Origin: Peptococcaceae bacterium
Lineage (GTDB): Bacteria > Bacillota > DSM-521 > Neomoorellales > Neomoorellaceae
Length of the DNA: 24,203 nt
Assembly: GCA_003509545.1 (NCBI GenBank)
Contig: DOLC01000070.1
Location: forward strand, 1 to 24,203
Direction of reading: 5' to 3'
In this document: positions 1 to 8,152 of the stretch, one piece after another
Position numbering within the stretch: the first letter of the stretch is position 1
Layout: every line of letters begins with the position of its first letter
Notes under the pieces: model-generated
What the model was told of the DNA's origin: nothing
Database searches by the model: none
What the model saw: the letters and a program-made list of their open reading frames with translations, nothing else
Program-made: the position numbers and the translations under genes

Positions 1-220
1 CTCGTAGGTAGGCTGGAAACAGGGTAGCCGGTTTAAGGCCTTAACGAAAGCATTGAGTTTCAATCCCTCGTAGGTAGGCTGGAAACCGACCAGGATTATT
101 ATAACCCGCTTTACTGGATTATGTTTCAATCCCTCGTAGGTAGGCTGGAAACTGGTGACGGCGGTTGATACTACTACCATTACTGTTATCGTTTCAATCC
201 CTCGTAGGTAGGCTGGAAAC
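1..220 (-). CRISPR. CRISPR array (leader-proximal end), 30-nt repeat
   Basis: Three identical 30-nt repeats lie at 57-86, 123-152 and 191-220, and the last 20 nt of a fourth lie at 1-20. The plus-strand repeat begins GTTTCAATCC and ends GGCTGGAAAC. The spacers are 21-56 (36 nt), 87-122 (36 nt) and 153-190 (38 nt), all different. Read on the minus strand the repeat ends in ATTGAAAC, the usual 8-nt 5' handle of type I-B/III crRNAs. I therefore infer minus-strand transcription, with the leader to the right of 220 and the array continuing beyond the left edge of the window. It lies downstream of cas2 in the same orientation as the cas genes. Cas6 (8153-8932) is the likely processing enzyme, supplying both the I-B and III-B complexes. 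Confidence 0.97.
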
Positions 221-514
221 TCGTTTTGTGCGCATAAATCAAGGAAGCTGCTTCGCGTTCCATGGCGGGGTTCTCTTCCGTGTTCCAAGGACTGAGACCC
301 TTCATCCTGCGCCGGGCGCCGATTTTTTCTTCCGGCAGGTTGTCGTCGATCCCCGGGCTTTTTTGCTTTATTAGACATCGACGACAATTTTCCTTCCGGA
401 GTTCGAAATTTTGTGCCTCGCACAGCCCCCACCCTGTTTGTTACTTTAATTGTGAAGGCTGTTACGGAGAGTACGTCCAAATATTTACGAAATACAAAAA
501 GGCAATGGCCACAG
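221..514 (-). promoter_or_regulatory. probable CRISPR leader region
   Basis: This is a 294-nt stretch without a credible gene between the first repeat of the main array (ends 220) and a second repeat cluster (starts 515). By the handle orientation of the main repeat, this side should carry the leader, which would hold the array promoter and the integration signal for Cas1-Cas2. It contains A/T-rich tracts around 361-410 and 441-505 and a perfect 11-bp inverted repeat at 340-387. I could not place a convincing -35/-10 pair. Short open frames here (for example 165-374 and 262-555 on the plus strand) run through repeats or have no recognisable product. Confidence 0.6.
340..387. repeat. 11-bp perfect inverted repeat in leader
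   Basis: The arms are TTGTCGTCGAT at 340-350 and ATCGACGACAA at 377-387, a perfect 11-bp match separated by 26 nt. The right arm is followed by TTTT on the plus strand. Possible roles are a regulator or integration-host-type site in the leader, or a weak terminator-like hairpin for plus-strand transcription. The repeat is seen directly; the role is inference. Confidence 0.75.
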
Positions 515-674
515 GTTTGCGTGAGGTTACCATGCGGGGGACGCCCATAGCTTAGACGGCTGCCGCTGCGCGGGCAACCTGTTTGCGTGAGGTTACCATG
601 CGGGGGACGCCGTATCCAGGCGATGACATCACGTGCCGCATGGTGTCTGGGCGAGGTTACCATGCGGGGGACGG
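515..674. CRISPR. second, three-unit CRISPR-like mini-array with a different repeat
   Basis: Units of 30 nt start at 515, 581 and 645. The first two are identical (plus strand begins GTTTGCGTGAGG and ends GGGGGACGC). The third differs at 4 of 30 positions, mostly in its first 8 nt. The units are separated by 36 nt (545-580) and 34 nt (611-644) of unrelated sequence, which is CRISPR geometry. The repeat is not related to the 1-220 repeat. Orientation is uncertain: the degenerate unit at 645 would be leader-distal if the array is read on the plus strand, which would make 221-514 a shared divergent leader. The minus-strand repeat would instead end in CGCAAAC. It is probably a small or decaying array, but with only three units a different tandem repeat is possible. 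Confidence 0.65.
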
Positions 675-719
675 CGACGCAAAATGCAAAAAACGAAGGC
701 AACAACCGGATTCCGTCTA

Positions 720-983
720 CTAAAAAATCCAATCCTCTCCGCCCTTACGAACGCCCATAAGTTCTCTTTTGGCATACTTTTCGTTGCCCAGAATGTAAAA
801 CAGCACAGAATCCTCCTTGGGGTTAATCACTCGGGCAAGATCGCTTCGCAGAGCGCGAAGGGTGGCTTCGGTTAGTTCGCCTTCGAGCACGGAGTTTTGC
901 ACCCAGGTGAGATATCGCCGGGCAGTTTTCAACACTTTACCCACGCGGGAAACGTTAACGTCGTACACAAGAATAACGTACAT
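720..983 (-). CDS. cas2: Cas2, CRISPR adaptation protein
   Basis: The protein is 87 aa from the ATG at 983. Its N-terminus MYVILVYDVN carries the ferredoxin-like beta strand and the conserved Asp at residue 8. Cas2 dimerises and bridges two Cas1 dimers to integrate new spacers; family length is 85-100 aa. An upstream in-frame start would add ten residues, but GGTGGTG six nt before 983 is a good ribosome site, and this start leaves 4 nt after the cas1 stop. It is the last gene of the cas cluster, directly before the repeats. Confidence 0.95.
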   Translation of the reverse strand: MYVILVYDVNVSRVGKVLKTARRYLTWVQNSVLEGELTEATLRALRSDLARVINPKEDSVLFYILGNEKYAKRELMGVRKGGEDWIF

Positions 984-987
984 AATG

Positions 988-1983
988 TCACCACCGGCTG
1001 ACAAAGGGTTCATAGGGCTGTTCGCCCATCAAATGTTTTTCCACCTTATAAAGCTCCAGCCGCATTAATGTCTGATAGCTCACGTTGCGTTTTAAGCGGC
1101 GATGGTAAAAAGTGGTGCGGAGTTTGTCCTCAAACTCCTGGACATAAAGGCGCCGCCCCCGCTCTCTCAACAGGTAGGCTCCGCCGCGGCGTTCAAAGTC
1201 TTCAAGACTGATCATTTTCTTCCCCACCAGGCTAAAGAGCACCCGATCGGCGAAGATAGGCTTAAAAATCTCCGCCAGGTCAAGATTTAAGGTGAAGCGC
1301 CGGAAATTAGTACTATGCAAGTAGCCGATCCGCGGATCAAGATGGGTCTTATAAATTTCCGTTAAAATTTTGGTATAAACCAGGGAATTGCCAAAGCTTA
1401 TCAGGGCATTCAGGGGATCGGCTGGGGGTCGCTTGCTGCGCTCCTTGATGGTAAAAGGTGTGTCCGCCAGTATGGTGTTAAAACTTTCATAATAGTACCG
1501 GCGGGCGTTCCCCTCGATGGCCATGAGCTCCTCTACGCTGGTGCAGCGAGGTAAGCTCTCTTCTGCCAGGCAGGTGATAGCTTGAATAAAGATATCGAGA
1601 TCCTTTCCCCGGTTCTGGTAATAGCGCAAGACTTGTAAGGTGTTGGCCAGTGCGCCTTCCACGAACTTCCGGGCCAGCTCCAGGCGACGTGCCGGGTCAA
1701 GGTAATGCTCCGCCTGACGCAGGATTACGTAGCCAGAATTGTAATGTTCCCGGGGGTAAAAAGTGCCCACATAATTGCCATAGTAGCCAAAAAAGTGGAC
1801 GATCACCTCCTGCTCTTCTAAGAATTCTAGGAGCTTTTTATTTAAATCCACTTCGCCAAAAACGAAAATATCCCGCAGGCTTTCTACAGGAAAATACTTT
1901 CTGCTCTCTTCGCTTTCTACACAGATGGTATTATCCTTGCGTTGGAGCCGGCCGCTGGCAAAAAGATATAATGTCTTTTGCAA
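988..1983 (-). CDS. cas1: Cas1, CRISPR integrase (type I-B)
   Basis: The protein is 331 aa from a TTG at 1983, preceded by AGGGGTGA at 5 nt. This start gives the family-typical N-terminus LQKTLYLFASGRLQRKDNT and the usual I-B length. Longer in-frame starts would run into cas4. The metal-binding residues of the family are visible: Glu157 in EGNARRYYYESF, His223 in GYLHSTNFR and Glu238 in LAEIFKP. Cas1 is the DNA integrase that inserts protospacers at the leader-repeat junction in complex with Cas2. It sits between cas4 and cas2 in the standard I-B order. With no second cas1 in view, it probably serves both the I-B and III-B effectors. Confidence 0.96.
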   Translation of the reverse strand: MQKTLYLFASGRLQRKDNTICVESEESRKYFPVESLRDIFVFGEVDLNKKLLEFLEEQEVIVHFFGYYGNYVGTFYPREHYNSGYVILRQAEHYLDPARRLELARKFVEGALANTLQVLRYYQNRGKDLDIFIQAITCLAEESLPRCTSVEELMAIEGNARRYYYESFNTILADTPFTIKERSKRPPADPLNALISFGNSLVYTKILTEIYKTHLDPRIGYLHSTNFRRFTLNLDLAEIFKPIFADRVLFSLVGKKMISLEDFERRGGAYLLRERGRRLYVQEFEDKLRTTFYHRRLKRNVSYQTLMRLELYKVEKHLMGEQPYEPFVSRW

Positions 1984-2000
1984 AGCAGTCACCCCTGATT

Positions 2001-2537
2001 CTACGCCCAGCAAAATTCTGCGTAGGCGCACTTATTACAAAAGACGTTCCTTTGCGGCGGTGGAGGTTGTTCCTGCAAGACCAGGTTGACTATGCAACCT
2101 TTTATTTCTTCCACCTGTTGGGCCAGTTTATCGTCTAAAACCAGTTGTTCCCGTCGCCGCTCCTCGGGAAAAAGCAGCTCCCCCCTGGCCTCAATTCCCA
2201 TCTGCTCCAGTTCATAAAGATAAAAAGCTAACTGCATCCTGGCGGCTTCCCGGGCCCGAGAGGATTTTTTCACCTCCGCCACCACCAGGGTTTCTTCCTC
2301 CCGGCGGATAAGGTCCAGGCACAAGTGTTCCAGGCGCACCTCCTTGCGCTCGCGGCCATAGCTCTGGTTTTGTATAAGCCGCCCCAGGTGGAGGTGGGTG
2401 TTGTCCTCATCGGGGCATATCTGCCGGGACATGAGCCATGCCTTCCTGGGGCAAATAATATAGGCGTTAACCATACTGCCTACAACCGGTGGCAAATGGA
2501 GAGGCGCTGTTTCCTGGAGTTTGGCATCTATTTCCAT
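2001..2537 (-). CDS. cas4: Cas4, RecB-like Fe-S nuclease of adaptation
   Basis: The protein is 178 aa from the ATG at 2537 (GGTGGTG six nt upstream); a TTG 21 nt earlier is a weaker alternative. Cys29 in YIICPRKAW and the C-terminal cluster Cys167, Cys170 and Cys176 are the four ligands of the 4Fe-4S cluster. The RecB-type nuclease motif appears as VVAEVKKSS (Glu88, Lys90). In type I-B systems Cas4 trims prespacer ends and selects for PAM and orientation before Cas1-Cas2 integration. The stop lies 17 nt before the cas1 start, so the genes are probably co-transcribed. Confidence 0.95.
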   Translation of the reverse strand: MEIDAKLQETAPLHLPPVVGSMVNAYIICPRKAWLMSRQICPDEDNTHLHLGRLIQNQSYGRERKEVRLEHLCLDLIRREEETLVVAEVKKSSRAREAARMQLAFYLYELEQMGIEARGELLFPEERRREQLVLDDKLAQQVEEIKGCIVNLVLQEQPPPPQRNVFCNKCAYAEFCWA

Positions 2538-2591
2538 ATAACACACCACCGCTAACAAATACTAAAGATTGCTTCCCTGGCAACAAAGGAC

Positions 2592-4790
2592 TTAGTATAT
2601 CTCCATGCCCAGGGAAGCCTCCCCTTCACCAGGCGGCATCAAACCCATTTCCTCGCTATAGGGCAGGTCTGTGAGAAAAACTCCCAGGTCACTTAACGGG
2701 GAGAACCAGTGGGAAAAAGCTGGTAGCCAATATACGGGCACAGGAACCAAAAGCTCCACCAGACGCCAGAGTTCGTCCCTCTCCTTCAGAGCAAACGCCT
2801 CATCCTTAAGGGCTTGCGGGAGAACCTCTACTGAAAGCTGGCCCTTACGGGTGGTAAACTTCTTTTGCATTTCCTCATCGGAGAGATCTATGGTGTAGCA
2901 GCCTGATATCCTCTGCACCTCGCACAGCGTTTGCTGCCCTTCCCGCAGGTCTTCCTGATAAGAAGGGCTTGATACCTGCACCTCGTAAAGACGGTTGGTC
3001 GCCTGCACCCACTCCCCGTCAGTGGGGTGTTGAGGCATATCGTTTAAAATATCTCTGCTCCAGGTCAAAATTTCCCGGCCATATATTTTTTCTGAACCCC
3101 TATCCCATTCGAGAAAGATGAAAACAGGGGCCGGAGGCGCAGTCGTTCCTTCCGGAGTAATTCCCCTGCGGTTAACCCTCCCCAAACGCTGCACCAGGGC
3201 ATCTATGGGAGCCACCTCGGTGAAAAGGACATCATAGGAGATATCCAAGCTGACCTCCACAATCTGGGTGGCCACCAGGATTGTCCCTGGTATTGTCTTT
3301 CCCAGTTGCTCCTCCTTTTTCCAGCGATCCCGGAAAGCAAAGCGAGAATGAAGGAGGTGTACCTGGTAATCACCATGTTCCTGGAGGGCCTGATAAATCT
3401 CCTGGGCTCTCCTGACGGTATTGGCTATGACTAGAACCGTTTTCCCTTGTTTGGCAAAAGACAGGACTTCTTCCAGTGCGCTACCTATGGGTTCGGCACA
3501 AAGGCGAAGCTCGTGGCGCCTCCGCTGCCAAAGGGGCTCTTCGGCCTCCAAAAGAGGACCTTGGCCTAACAGTTCTGGTAAAAATTCAGGTAAGGTGGCG
3601 CTGGCCAGGGCCAGACGGGCCGGCGGTTCCTGGGCCAAAGCTTCCTGAAGGAGCCCCAAGGTGTAGGGATCATAGCTGTGGATCTCGTCCAAAACTATGG
3701 TTGCTCTTCTGGCGAGGGACCGGCGTATTTCCCAGTGCCTTCCCTGAAGATGAGCCATGAGATACTGGTCCAGGGTGCCCACCACCACCGGCCTGGCGAA
3801 AACAGAGGCCCAAAGACGCACATCCAAAGGATCTTCCTCTAGTTCTTTTCTTAAGATGTACCCGGCCCTGCCGTGGGCCAACCCCACATTTTCTTCGCCG
3901 TAAATCTTTTTAAGCCGCTTCCACATGGCATTGGCCGTGGCCTGGGTAGGTAAAAGATAAAGAAGCCGCTCTGTATCTCCAGCCCAAAGGAGAAGGGCTT
4001 CAGTTTTGCCCGTTCCCGTGGGAGCGCGCAGCCAGAGCCTTTCCCCTTTCATCTCGCCCGACTTCTTTTGGAAAGACCTTAACTGCATGTTCTTGTCCTT
4101 GATGCTGGCAAGCACAAGTTTTCTCCCCCGGTGCAAAAAAAGATCCTCCGCTTGGACTTTACCAGAAGAAGCAACCCAGTCAGCAAGCTGAAGAACTGTC
4201 TTTACATCAGCAAAATCCTTGGGAGACAATTCTTTGAATAAACCCCGCAAGCTCTTCTGTTCTGCTCCGTAGGAAAGGACTTCTTCCAGTAGGGATGCAG
4301 GATTTCCCCCGGTTTTGCTTAAAAAATCCAGGAGTATTTGGACATTAGGCAAATTATTGTACCTATTAATTTCTTTTAAAAGGGATGTTACTTCTTCCAA
4401 AAAGGAGGCCAGCACCTTGTGCCCCATATAATCTGGCGGTTTACCATCCTTGTAGCCTCTGTAAACCTCAGGACCAAGGGGTGAATGATGGCTCAGCACG
4501 ACAGCTGCTGCCAGAGGAGGGGCCTGCAAAGTGTAAAGCTCGGCGGCTAAAGCAAAGGGAAGGGAGGCGAGGGCGTGGGGGTAGCCCCTGCCCCTTTTCC
4601 CGCGCATATAATCCTGAAAGCTTTTGGTGGCCTTGCCCACATCGTGGAAAGCGCAGGCCAGCAGAGCCCGCTTCTCCAACGCTGACGGAAGACCCAGGTA
4701 CCGGGCCAGTATTTTCCCCTGTTCGGTCACCTCTTTCAGGTGGGCTAAAAGAGGGACGTCCGGCTTTCCCAGGAGGACCAATTCATCCAC
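2592..4790 (-). CDS. cas3: Cas3, HD nuclease-helicase
   Basis: The protein is 732 aa from a GTG at 4790 with GGGAGGAG upstream. The N-terminal HD nuclease domain shows His49-Asp50 in FHDVGKA, His72 and His101-His102. The superfamily 2 helicase follows: Walker A APTGTGKT at 256-263, DEIH at 368-371, SAT at 397-399 and motif VI QRLGRVNRRG at 534-543. A Cas3 C-terminal region follows. Cascade recruits Cas3 to the R-loop, where it unwinds and degrades target DNA. All catalytic motifs are intact, so the I-B interference arm looks functional. The start lies 46 nt inside the cas5 3' end. The 54-nt gap to cas4 shows no clear terminator. Confidence 0.96.
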   Translation of the reverse strand: MDELVLLGKPDVPLLAHLKEVTEQGKILARYLGLPSALEKRALLACAFHDVGKATKSFQDYMRGKRGRGYPHALASLPFALAAELYTLQAPPLAAAVVLSHHSPLGPEVYRGYKDGKPPDYMGHKVLASFLEEVTSLLKEINRYNNLPNVQILLDFLSKTGGNPASLLEEVLSYGAEQKSLRGLFKELSPKDFADVKTVLQLADWVASSGKVQAEDLFLHRGRKLVLASIKDKNMQLRSFQKKSGEMKGERLWLRAPTGTGKTEALLLWAGDTERLLYLLPTQATANAMWKRLKKIYGEENVGLAHGRAGYILRKELEEDPLDVRLWASVFARPVVVGTLDQYLMAHLQGRHWEIRRSLARRATIVLDEIHSYDPYTLGLLQEALAQEPPARLALASATLPEFLPELLGQGPLLEAEEPLWQRRRHELRLCAEPIGSALEEVLSFAKQGKTVLVIANTVRRAQEIYQALQEHGDYQVHLLHSRFAFRDRWKKEEQLGKTIPGTILVATQIVEVSLDISYDVLFTEVAPIDALVQRLGRVNRRGITPEGTTAPPAPVFIFLEWDRGSEKIYGREILTWSRDILNDMPQHPTDGEWVQATNRLYEVQVSSPSYQEDLREGQQTLCEVQRISGCYTIDLSDEEMQKKFTTRKGQLSVEVLPQALKDEAFALKERDELWRLVELLVPVPVYWLPAFSHWFSPLSDLGVFLTDLPYSEEMGLMPPGEGEASLGMEIY

Positions 4791-5494
4791 GTAAAGCTCC
4801 TCCCTTCCAGAGGTTCTATGGTCAGGGCGTCCTGGTATCCCTCCAGTTCCACCTCCAAATCATAGGGGAGGAAAGTAAAGGGCCTGATGTTCAGGGGGTG
4901 GCGAATCCCCTTCTTATCAACTTCAAAGGCCAGGGGCATGGTTTCAACCGCCGGCGGTTCAAAGGCAATTCCCGGCCGGGGAATCCATTTAAACCGGAGT
5001 TTCTGGAGGTCGCCGGGAATAACGGTTCCTGAAAAAAGGGGGGCTCCAGGACAGGTCTCCCCCCTACCCAGCTCTTCGACCACAATCAGCTCATCTTCCC
5101 GTCCTAAAGACAAGGGGTAAGCGGGGTCCAGGAAGGCCTGCTGTAATTCTGCCAGAAGTTCCTCAGGCCCCCCATAGAGGATCATAAAGCGGGCATTGAA
5201 CAGGATTTCCCGGAAATACGGGGAGCGTTCCGCCAGCTTATTGTTCTTGATCTTCATCACCGTCCACATGTCCCGGGCAAGCCCTGGCTTTTGAAGGGCC
5301 AAGGCCGCAACCAGGAGATCCCGCAGGGGGGAGGCCTCCTGCCAAAGTTCCTCTTCCGCCAGACCCAGGGCGGCCCCTGCCAATCCAAAAAGGGTGGTGG
5401 GGGGCGGCAAAGGCAAGGTGCGCTGGTAGTTGTGGTCCAAAGGCCGGCGAAAAGAGGCCAAAGGCGCCGTCACCTTTACCCAAAGGACATTCAT
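4745..5494 (-). CDS. cas5: Cas5, type I-B Cascade subunit
   Basis: The protein is 249 aa. The N-terminal family motif appears as PLPPPTTLFGLAGAALGL (about residues 28-45), and YPLSLGREDEL lies mid-protein. Cas5 binds the 5' handle of the crRNA at the foot of Cascade and contacts Cas8. The start overlaps the cas7 stop as ATGA, which implies translational coupling. The 3' end overlaps cas3 by 46 nt, and the last residues (from about WMNWSSWES) are encoded within the overlap. Confidence 0.93.
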   Translation of the reverse strand: MNVLWVKVTAPLASFRRPLDHNYQRTLPLPPPTTLFGLAGAALGLAEEELWQEASPLRDLLVAALALQKPGLARDMWTVMKIKNNKLAERSPYFREILFNARFMILYGGPEELLAELQQAFLDPAYPLSLGREDELIVVEELGRGETCPGAPLFSGTVIPGDLQKLRFKWIPRPGIAFEPPAVETMPLAFEVDKKGIRHPLNIRPFTFLPYDLEVELEGYQDALTIEPLEGRSFTWMNWSSWESRTSLF

Positions 5495-6465
5495 AGCTTT
5501 TTAATATCCTCCTTGGCTTGGGCTATGGCCTCGTGGACACTGAGAACAGGGCCGTAGTTCTGAAGCTCTGCCCGGATCTCTTCCTCATTGCCAAAAAATC
5601 CAGCCTCTAAACCGAAAATAACTGCCTGCCGGAAATCCTTGAATTTGTCCAGGGCTGTCCGTAAAGGATCTAGAACAAGCTCATACCTGCCCTCTAAATA
5701 GCGGGCTTGTAGAGCTTCCAGGAATACCGGATGCTTCACTCTTAGGCGGGCATAAACGAAAAACCGGGGTGAAAGATCGCTCAGCATCCGGGCCGTGCGT
5801 CCCCCTCCCCAGAGGAGGCCCAGGGCGTCGAGCAGGGCCTGAAGGCGGCGCTGGCGCTCTTCCCCTGGTAGGACGTAAAACAGGCGACCATTCCTTTCTA
5901 TTTTTTCCAGCGCTTCTGGTATTTCCTTGTTATTCTTGCCTACCTCCTGGTCGCTGAAAATACCTGCCCGGTCTAATTCCACCAGCATATTGCCCTTAAA
6001 TATATTGGCGTAAAGCTCGGTCTCGAACATGTTGCCCCCTGCTGCCATATCCTGGCCAAAACGTTCGAAGGAACGGGTACCCAGATCCCGGTCGCCCTGG
6101 AAGGGGAATAATCCCACGGCTGCCGATACCCGAACCGGGGAGGTCCGGCGGCGGTTGCCTGAAGGGTCAAGATAACCGAAAAGGTCTTCGTCCACAAATT
6201 CCCAAGGCCGTACGGGCGGCGTGACCTCCTGGCCGCTGACCAGAGCCGAGGCCTCGGACAAGGTGAAGCCCAGATCTTCCAGGCGGTCCCGCAACATGCG
6301 TCGCTTGGCTTGCCCGGAAAAATAGGGAACAGAACTGCCATCGGGCAGGGTGACTTTTTTCGCCACCATGACATTGCCTTCTGTATGGGAAGCGTTGATG
6401 TTCCCTGCCGATACTTTCATGAGATACCCTAAAGCAATGGCTTTACTCTGCTGCAGGTTGTTCAT
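5491..6465 (-). CDS. cas7: Cas7, type I-B backbone subunit (Cst2/DevR family)
   Basis: The protein is 324 aa from the ATG at 6465. AGGAGG sits 8 nt upstream of it, whereas the ATG two codons earlier is only 2 nt from that site. The central segment SAAVGLFPFQGDRDLGTRSF followed by NMFETELYANIFKGNM is characteristic of the Cst2/DevR group of Cas7 proteins, RAMP-fold subunits that polymerise along the crRNA spacer. The gene begins 23 nt inside the cas8 3' end and ends in an ATGA overlap with cas5. Confidence 0.94.
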   Translation of the reverse strand: MNNLQQSKAIALGYLMKVSAGNINASHTEGNVMVAKKVTLPDGSSVPYFSGQAKRRMLRDRLEDLGFTLSEASALVSGQEVTPPVRPWEFVDEDLFGYLDPSGNRRRTSPVRVSAAVGLFPFQGDRDLGTRSFERFGQDMAAGGNMFETELYANIFKGNMLVELDRAGIFSDQEVGKNNKEIPEALEKIERNGRLFYVLPGEERQRRLQALLDALGLLWGGGRTARMLSDLSPRFFVYARLRVKHPVFLEALQARYLEGRYELVLDPLRTALDKFKDFRQAVIFGLEAGFFGNEEEIRAELQNYGPVLSVHEAIAQAKEDIKKL

Positions 6466-7984
6466 AGGCATTTCCTCCTTCTTCAGTCCTGGAGCCCCTG
6501 GCGGCCCTCAGATAGCTGTTCATGGCGTAGATGGAAAGCAGGGTTTTTACCCGCAACCAGGGGCTGCCCGCTATGCGCTCCCCCTGACCGATTTCTACAA
6601 GCCTTTCGGGGACTGTAATCTCCAGGCGAAACTGGATATCATTCAAGACCCGTAAGAATTCCTCCAGGTTCTTGGCATTGCGCAGGGCATAGAGGAGCCC
6701 CATCTCGTTAGACTTTTGGGCCTCGGTCCCCAAAGTATAGCCAAAGCCCCTTAAAACTTTCAACAGGTTTTCGTCCACATGCAACACCTCCTTGGCATAA
6801 TGGCTTAACACGGCTTCCGTCCCCCGGAATAGCGGCGGCGGATTTTTCTCCTTAGCCCGCGCCTCGAAGAGGAAAGCCTCTACGGAAGGCAGGGGGTCGT
6901 CGAATTCCAGCACGGCCCAGGAAATCTTTTCCCGCCATAAAGTGTTGTACTGGTTGCCCTCCCTGACCTGAAACTGGCGAAAAACGTTGATTAAGGTCTG
7001 TTGAGGGTTCTCCGCCGGCACCACCTCCAGCCAGTCCCGGTAAAGGCGGTAGAGGGCGTGTAGGTGGGAAAATTCGCGGAAAAGCTGCATGTTGAAGGCT
7101 TGTCCCGGATTACCGGTAATAGCGTACAGCGTAAGCGGCGCACGAGGCAACGTTTCGCCTGCCCCCAGGAGGGAGGCTAGAAGCATTCTCCCTTCTTCTG
7201 GTATCTGATCCGAACTCTTAACATGGGCAAAGAGTTTCAACAGCAGGGCCATGGTTGTCTCGTGCAGATAGGGACCGTAAAAAGGTAGACCTATGTTACC
7301 GCCCCTGCTTCCTGAAAGGGCTAAAGGCTGGATCACCTCCTTCTGCAGCCGGGATATTTCGGCCAAATCGCTGTGAAAAAGGAAGAAGTGCAAAGCCGTC
7401 CTTCCCTGGGCTACCCAGAGCCAGGTCAGGTAGCCTGCTGTTCCCGCTACGGCACACCGGGGGCAGAGATTGATCCCCCTCTTACCCCGCGAATAAAAGC
7501 TGCCGAATTTGTCAGGGGCGACAATAAAGGGGAACATCCACATCTTGGCGTCGGTAGCTGGAGCCTGGGCCCCGCAGATGTCACATTGTTTTTTTATTTT
7601 GCTGAACTGGAACTCCAGCTTGGGATGAGGGGGAGAAAGGGGATACTCTTTACCATTGACCTTCTTTTTTGGCGGAGCATCCACAACCTTGATAAAAAAA
7701 CCAGTTGGATAAATCCAGGTTACTTTGTCGTAGTTCTTTAATTCTCCAGTAACTTCATCAAAATACTGGCCCACGTTACCCGTTTTTTGCAGGAGACGTT
7801 CCTGCACCACTGCCAGGATGTCGTCAACCGGGTAGGTTCCCTGCCCTAACTCGTTGACCAGATACACCAAACCGTTGTCTATCCAAAAGTTGCCAGTAGA
7901 ATGCTGGAAATCTAGCTGCACTTGAATATTGACTTGCTTTTGGGGGTTTTTGAATTGCCCTGAGAGAGCCCTCTTTTGAGCCAT
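6443..7984 (-). CDS. cas8b1: Cas8b1 (Cst1, CXXC-CXXC family), I-B large subunit
   Basis: The protein is 513 aa from the ATG at 7984, preceded by AAGGAGG at 7 nt; a longer frame to 8056 has no ribosome site. A four-cysteine zinc site lies at Cys134-x2-Cys137 (CDICG) and Cys174-x2-Cys177 (CPRCA), the hallmark of the Cst1 CXXC-CXXC family. This is the large subunit of the Tneap-type I-B Cascade, which recognises the PAM and recruits Cas3. Its place directly upstream of cas7 and cas5 fits this. The subtype call rests on the CXXC pairs plus the Cst2-type Cas7. Confidence 0.88.
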   Translation of the reverse strand: MAQKRALSGQFKNPQKQVNIQVQLDFQHSTGNFWIDNGLVYLVNELGQGTYPVDDILAVVQERLLQKTGNVGQYFDEVTGELKNYDKVTWIYPTGFFIKVVDAPPKKKVNGKEYPLSPPHPKLEFQFSKIKKQCDICGAQAPATDAKMWMFPFIVAPDKFGSFYSRGKRGINLCPRCAVAGTAGYLTWLWVAQGRTALHFFLFHSDLAEISRLQKEVIQPLALSGSRGGNIGLPFYGPYLHETTMALLLKLFAHVKSSDQIPEEGRMLLASLLGAGETLPRAPLTLYAITGNPGQAFNMQLFREFSHLHALYRLYRDWLEVVPAENPQQTLINVFRQFQVREGNQYNTLWREKISWAVLEFDDPLPSVEAFLFEARAKEKNPPPLFRGTEAVLSHYAKEVLHVDENLLKVLRGFGYTLGTEAQKSNEMGLLYALRNAKNLEEFLRVLNDIQFRLEITVPERLVEIGQGERIAGSPWLRVKTLLSIYAMNSYLRAARGSRTEEGGNAYEQPAAE

Positions 7985-8058
7985 CTGGCCACCTCCTTCC
8001 TCTAGCGTTGCGCTTTCTCCTAACTTTAGCGTATAACGGGGCTCCTGTCGAAGCATGA

Positions 8059-8082
8059 AGCTAACATTTTAAAATAGTAGCT
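8059..8082. promoter_or_regulatory. 24-nt imperfect palindrome between cas6 and cas8b1
   Basis: The half-sites are AGCTAACATTTT (8059-8070) and AAAATAGTAGCT (8071-8082), which pair at 10 of 12 positions around a central ATTTTAAAAT. They lie in the 168-nt gap between the cas6 stop and the cas8b1 start, the longest gap among the cas/cmr genes proper. Such a site could be an operator or part of an internal promoter for the I-B genes. I found no convincing -35/-10 pair, so the role is open. Confidence 0.4.
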
Positions 8083-8152
8083 GTTTACTATAAAACCTTT
8101 CCCCTGAACCGGGCAGGAGACCTTCCGCCAAATTGCAGTAATTAACTCTTCA

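Noticed and set aside
422..463. Short inverted repeat ACAGCC/GGCTGT in the leader
   Set aside because: Six bases with a 30-nt spacer is within chance expectation for this length.
165..555. Two plus-strand open frames across the array end and leader
   Set aside because: The first runs through a repeat, and neither has a family resemblance or good ribosome site; the region is better explained as array plus leader.
515..674. Mini-array as a tracrRNA or anti-repeat for the main array
   Set aside because: Its repeat shows no extended complementarity to the 1-220 repeat, and neither I-B nor III-B uses a tracrRNA.
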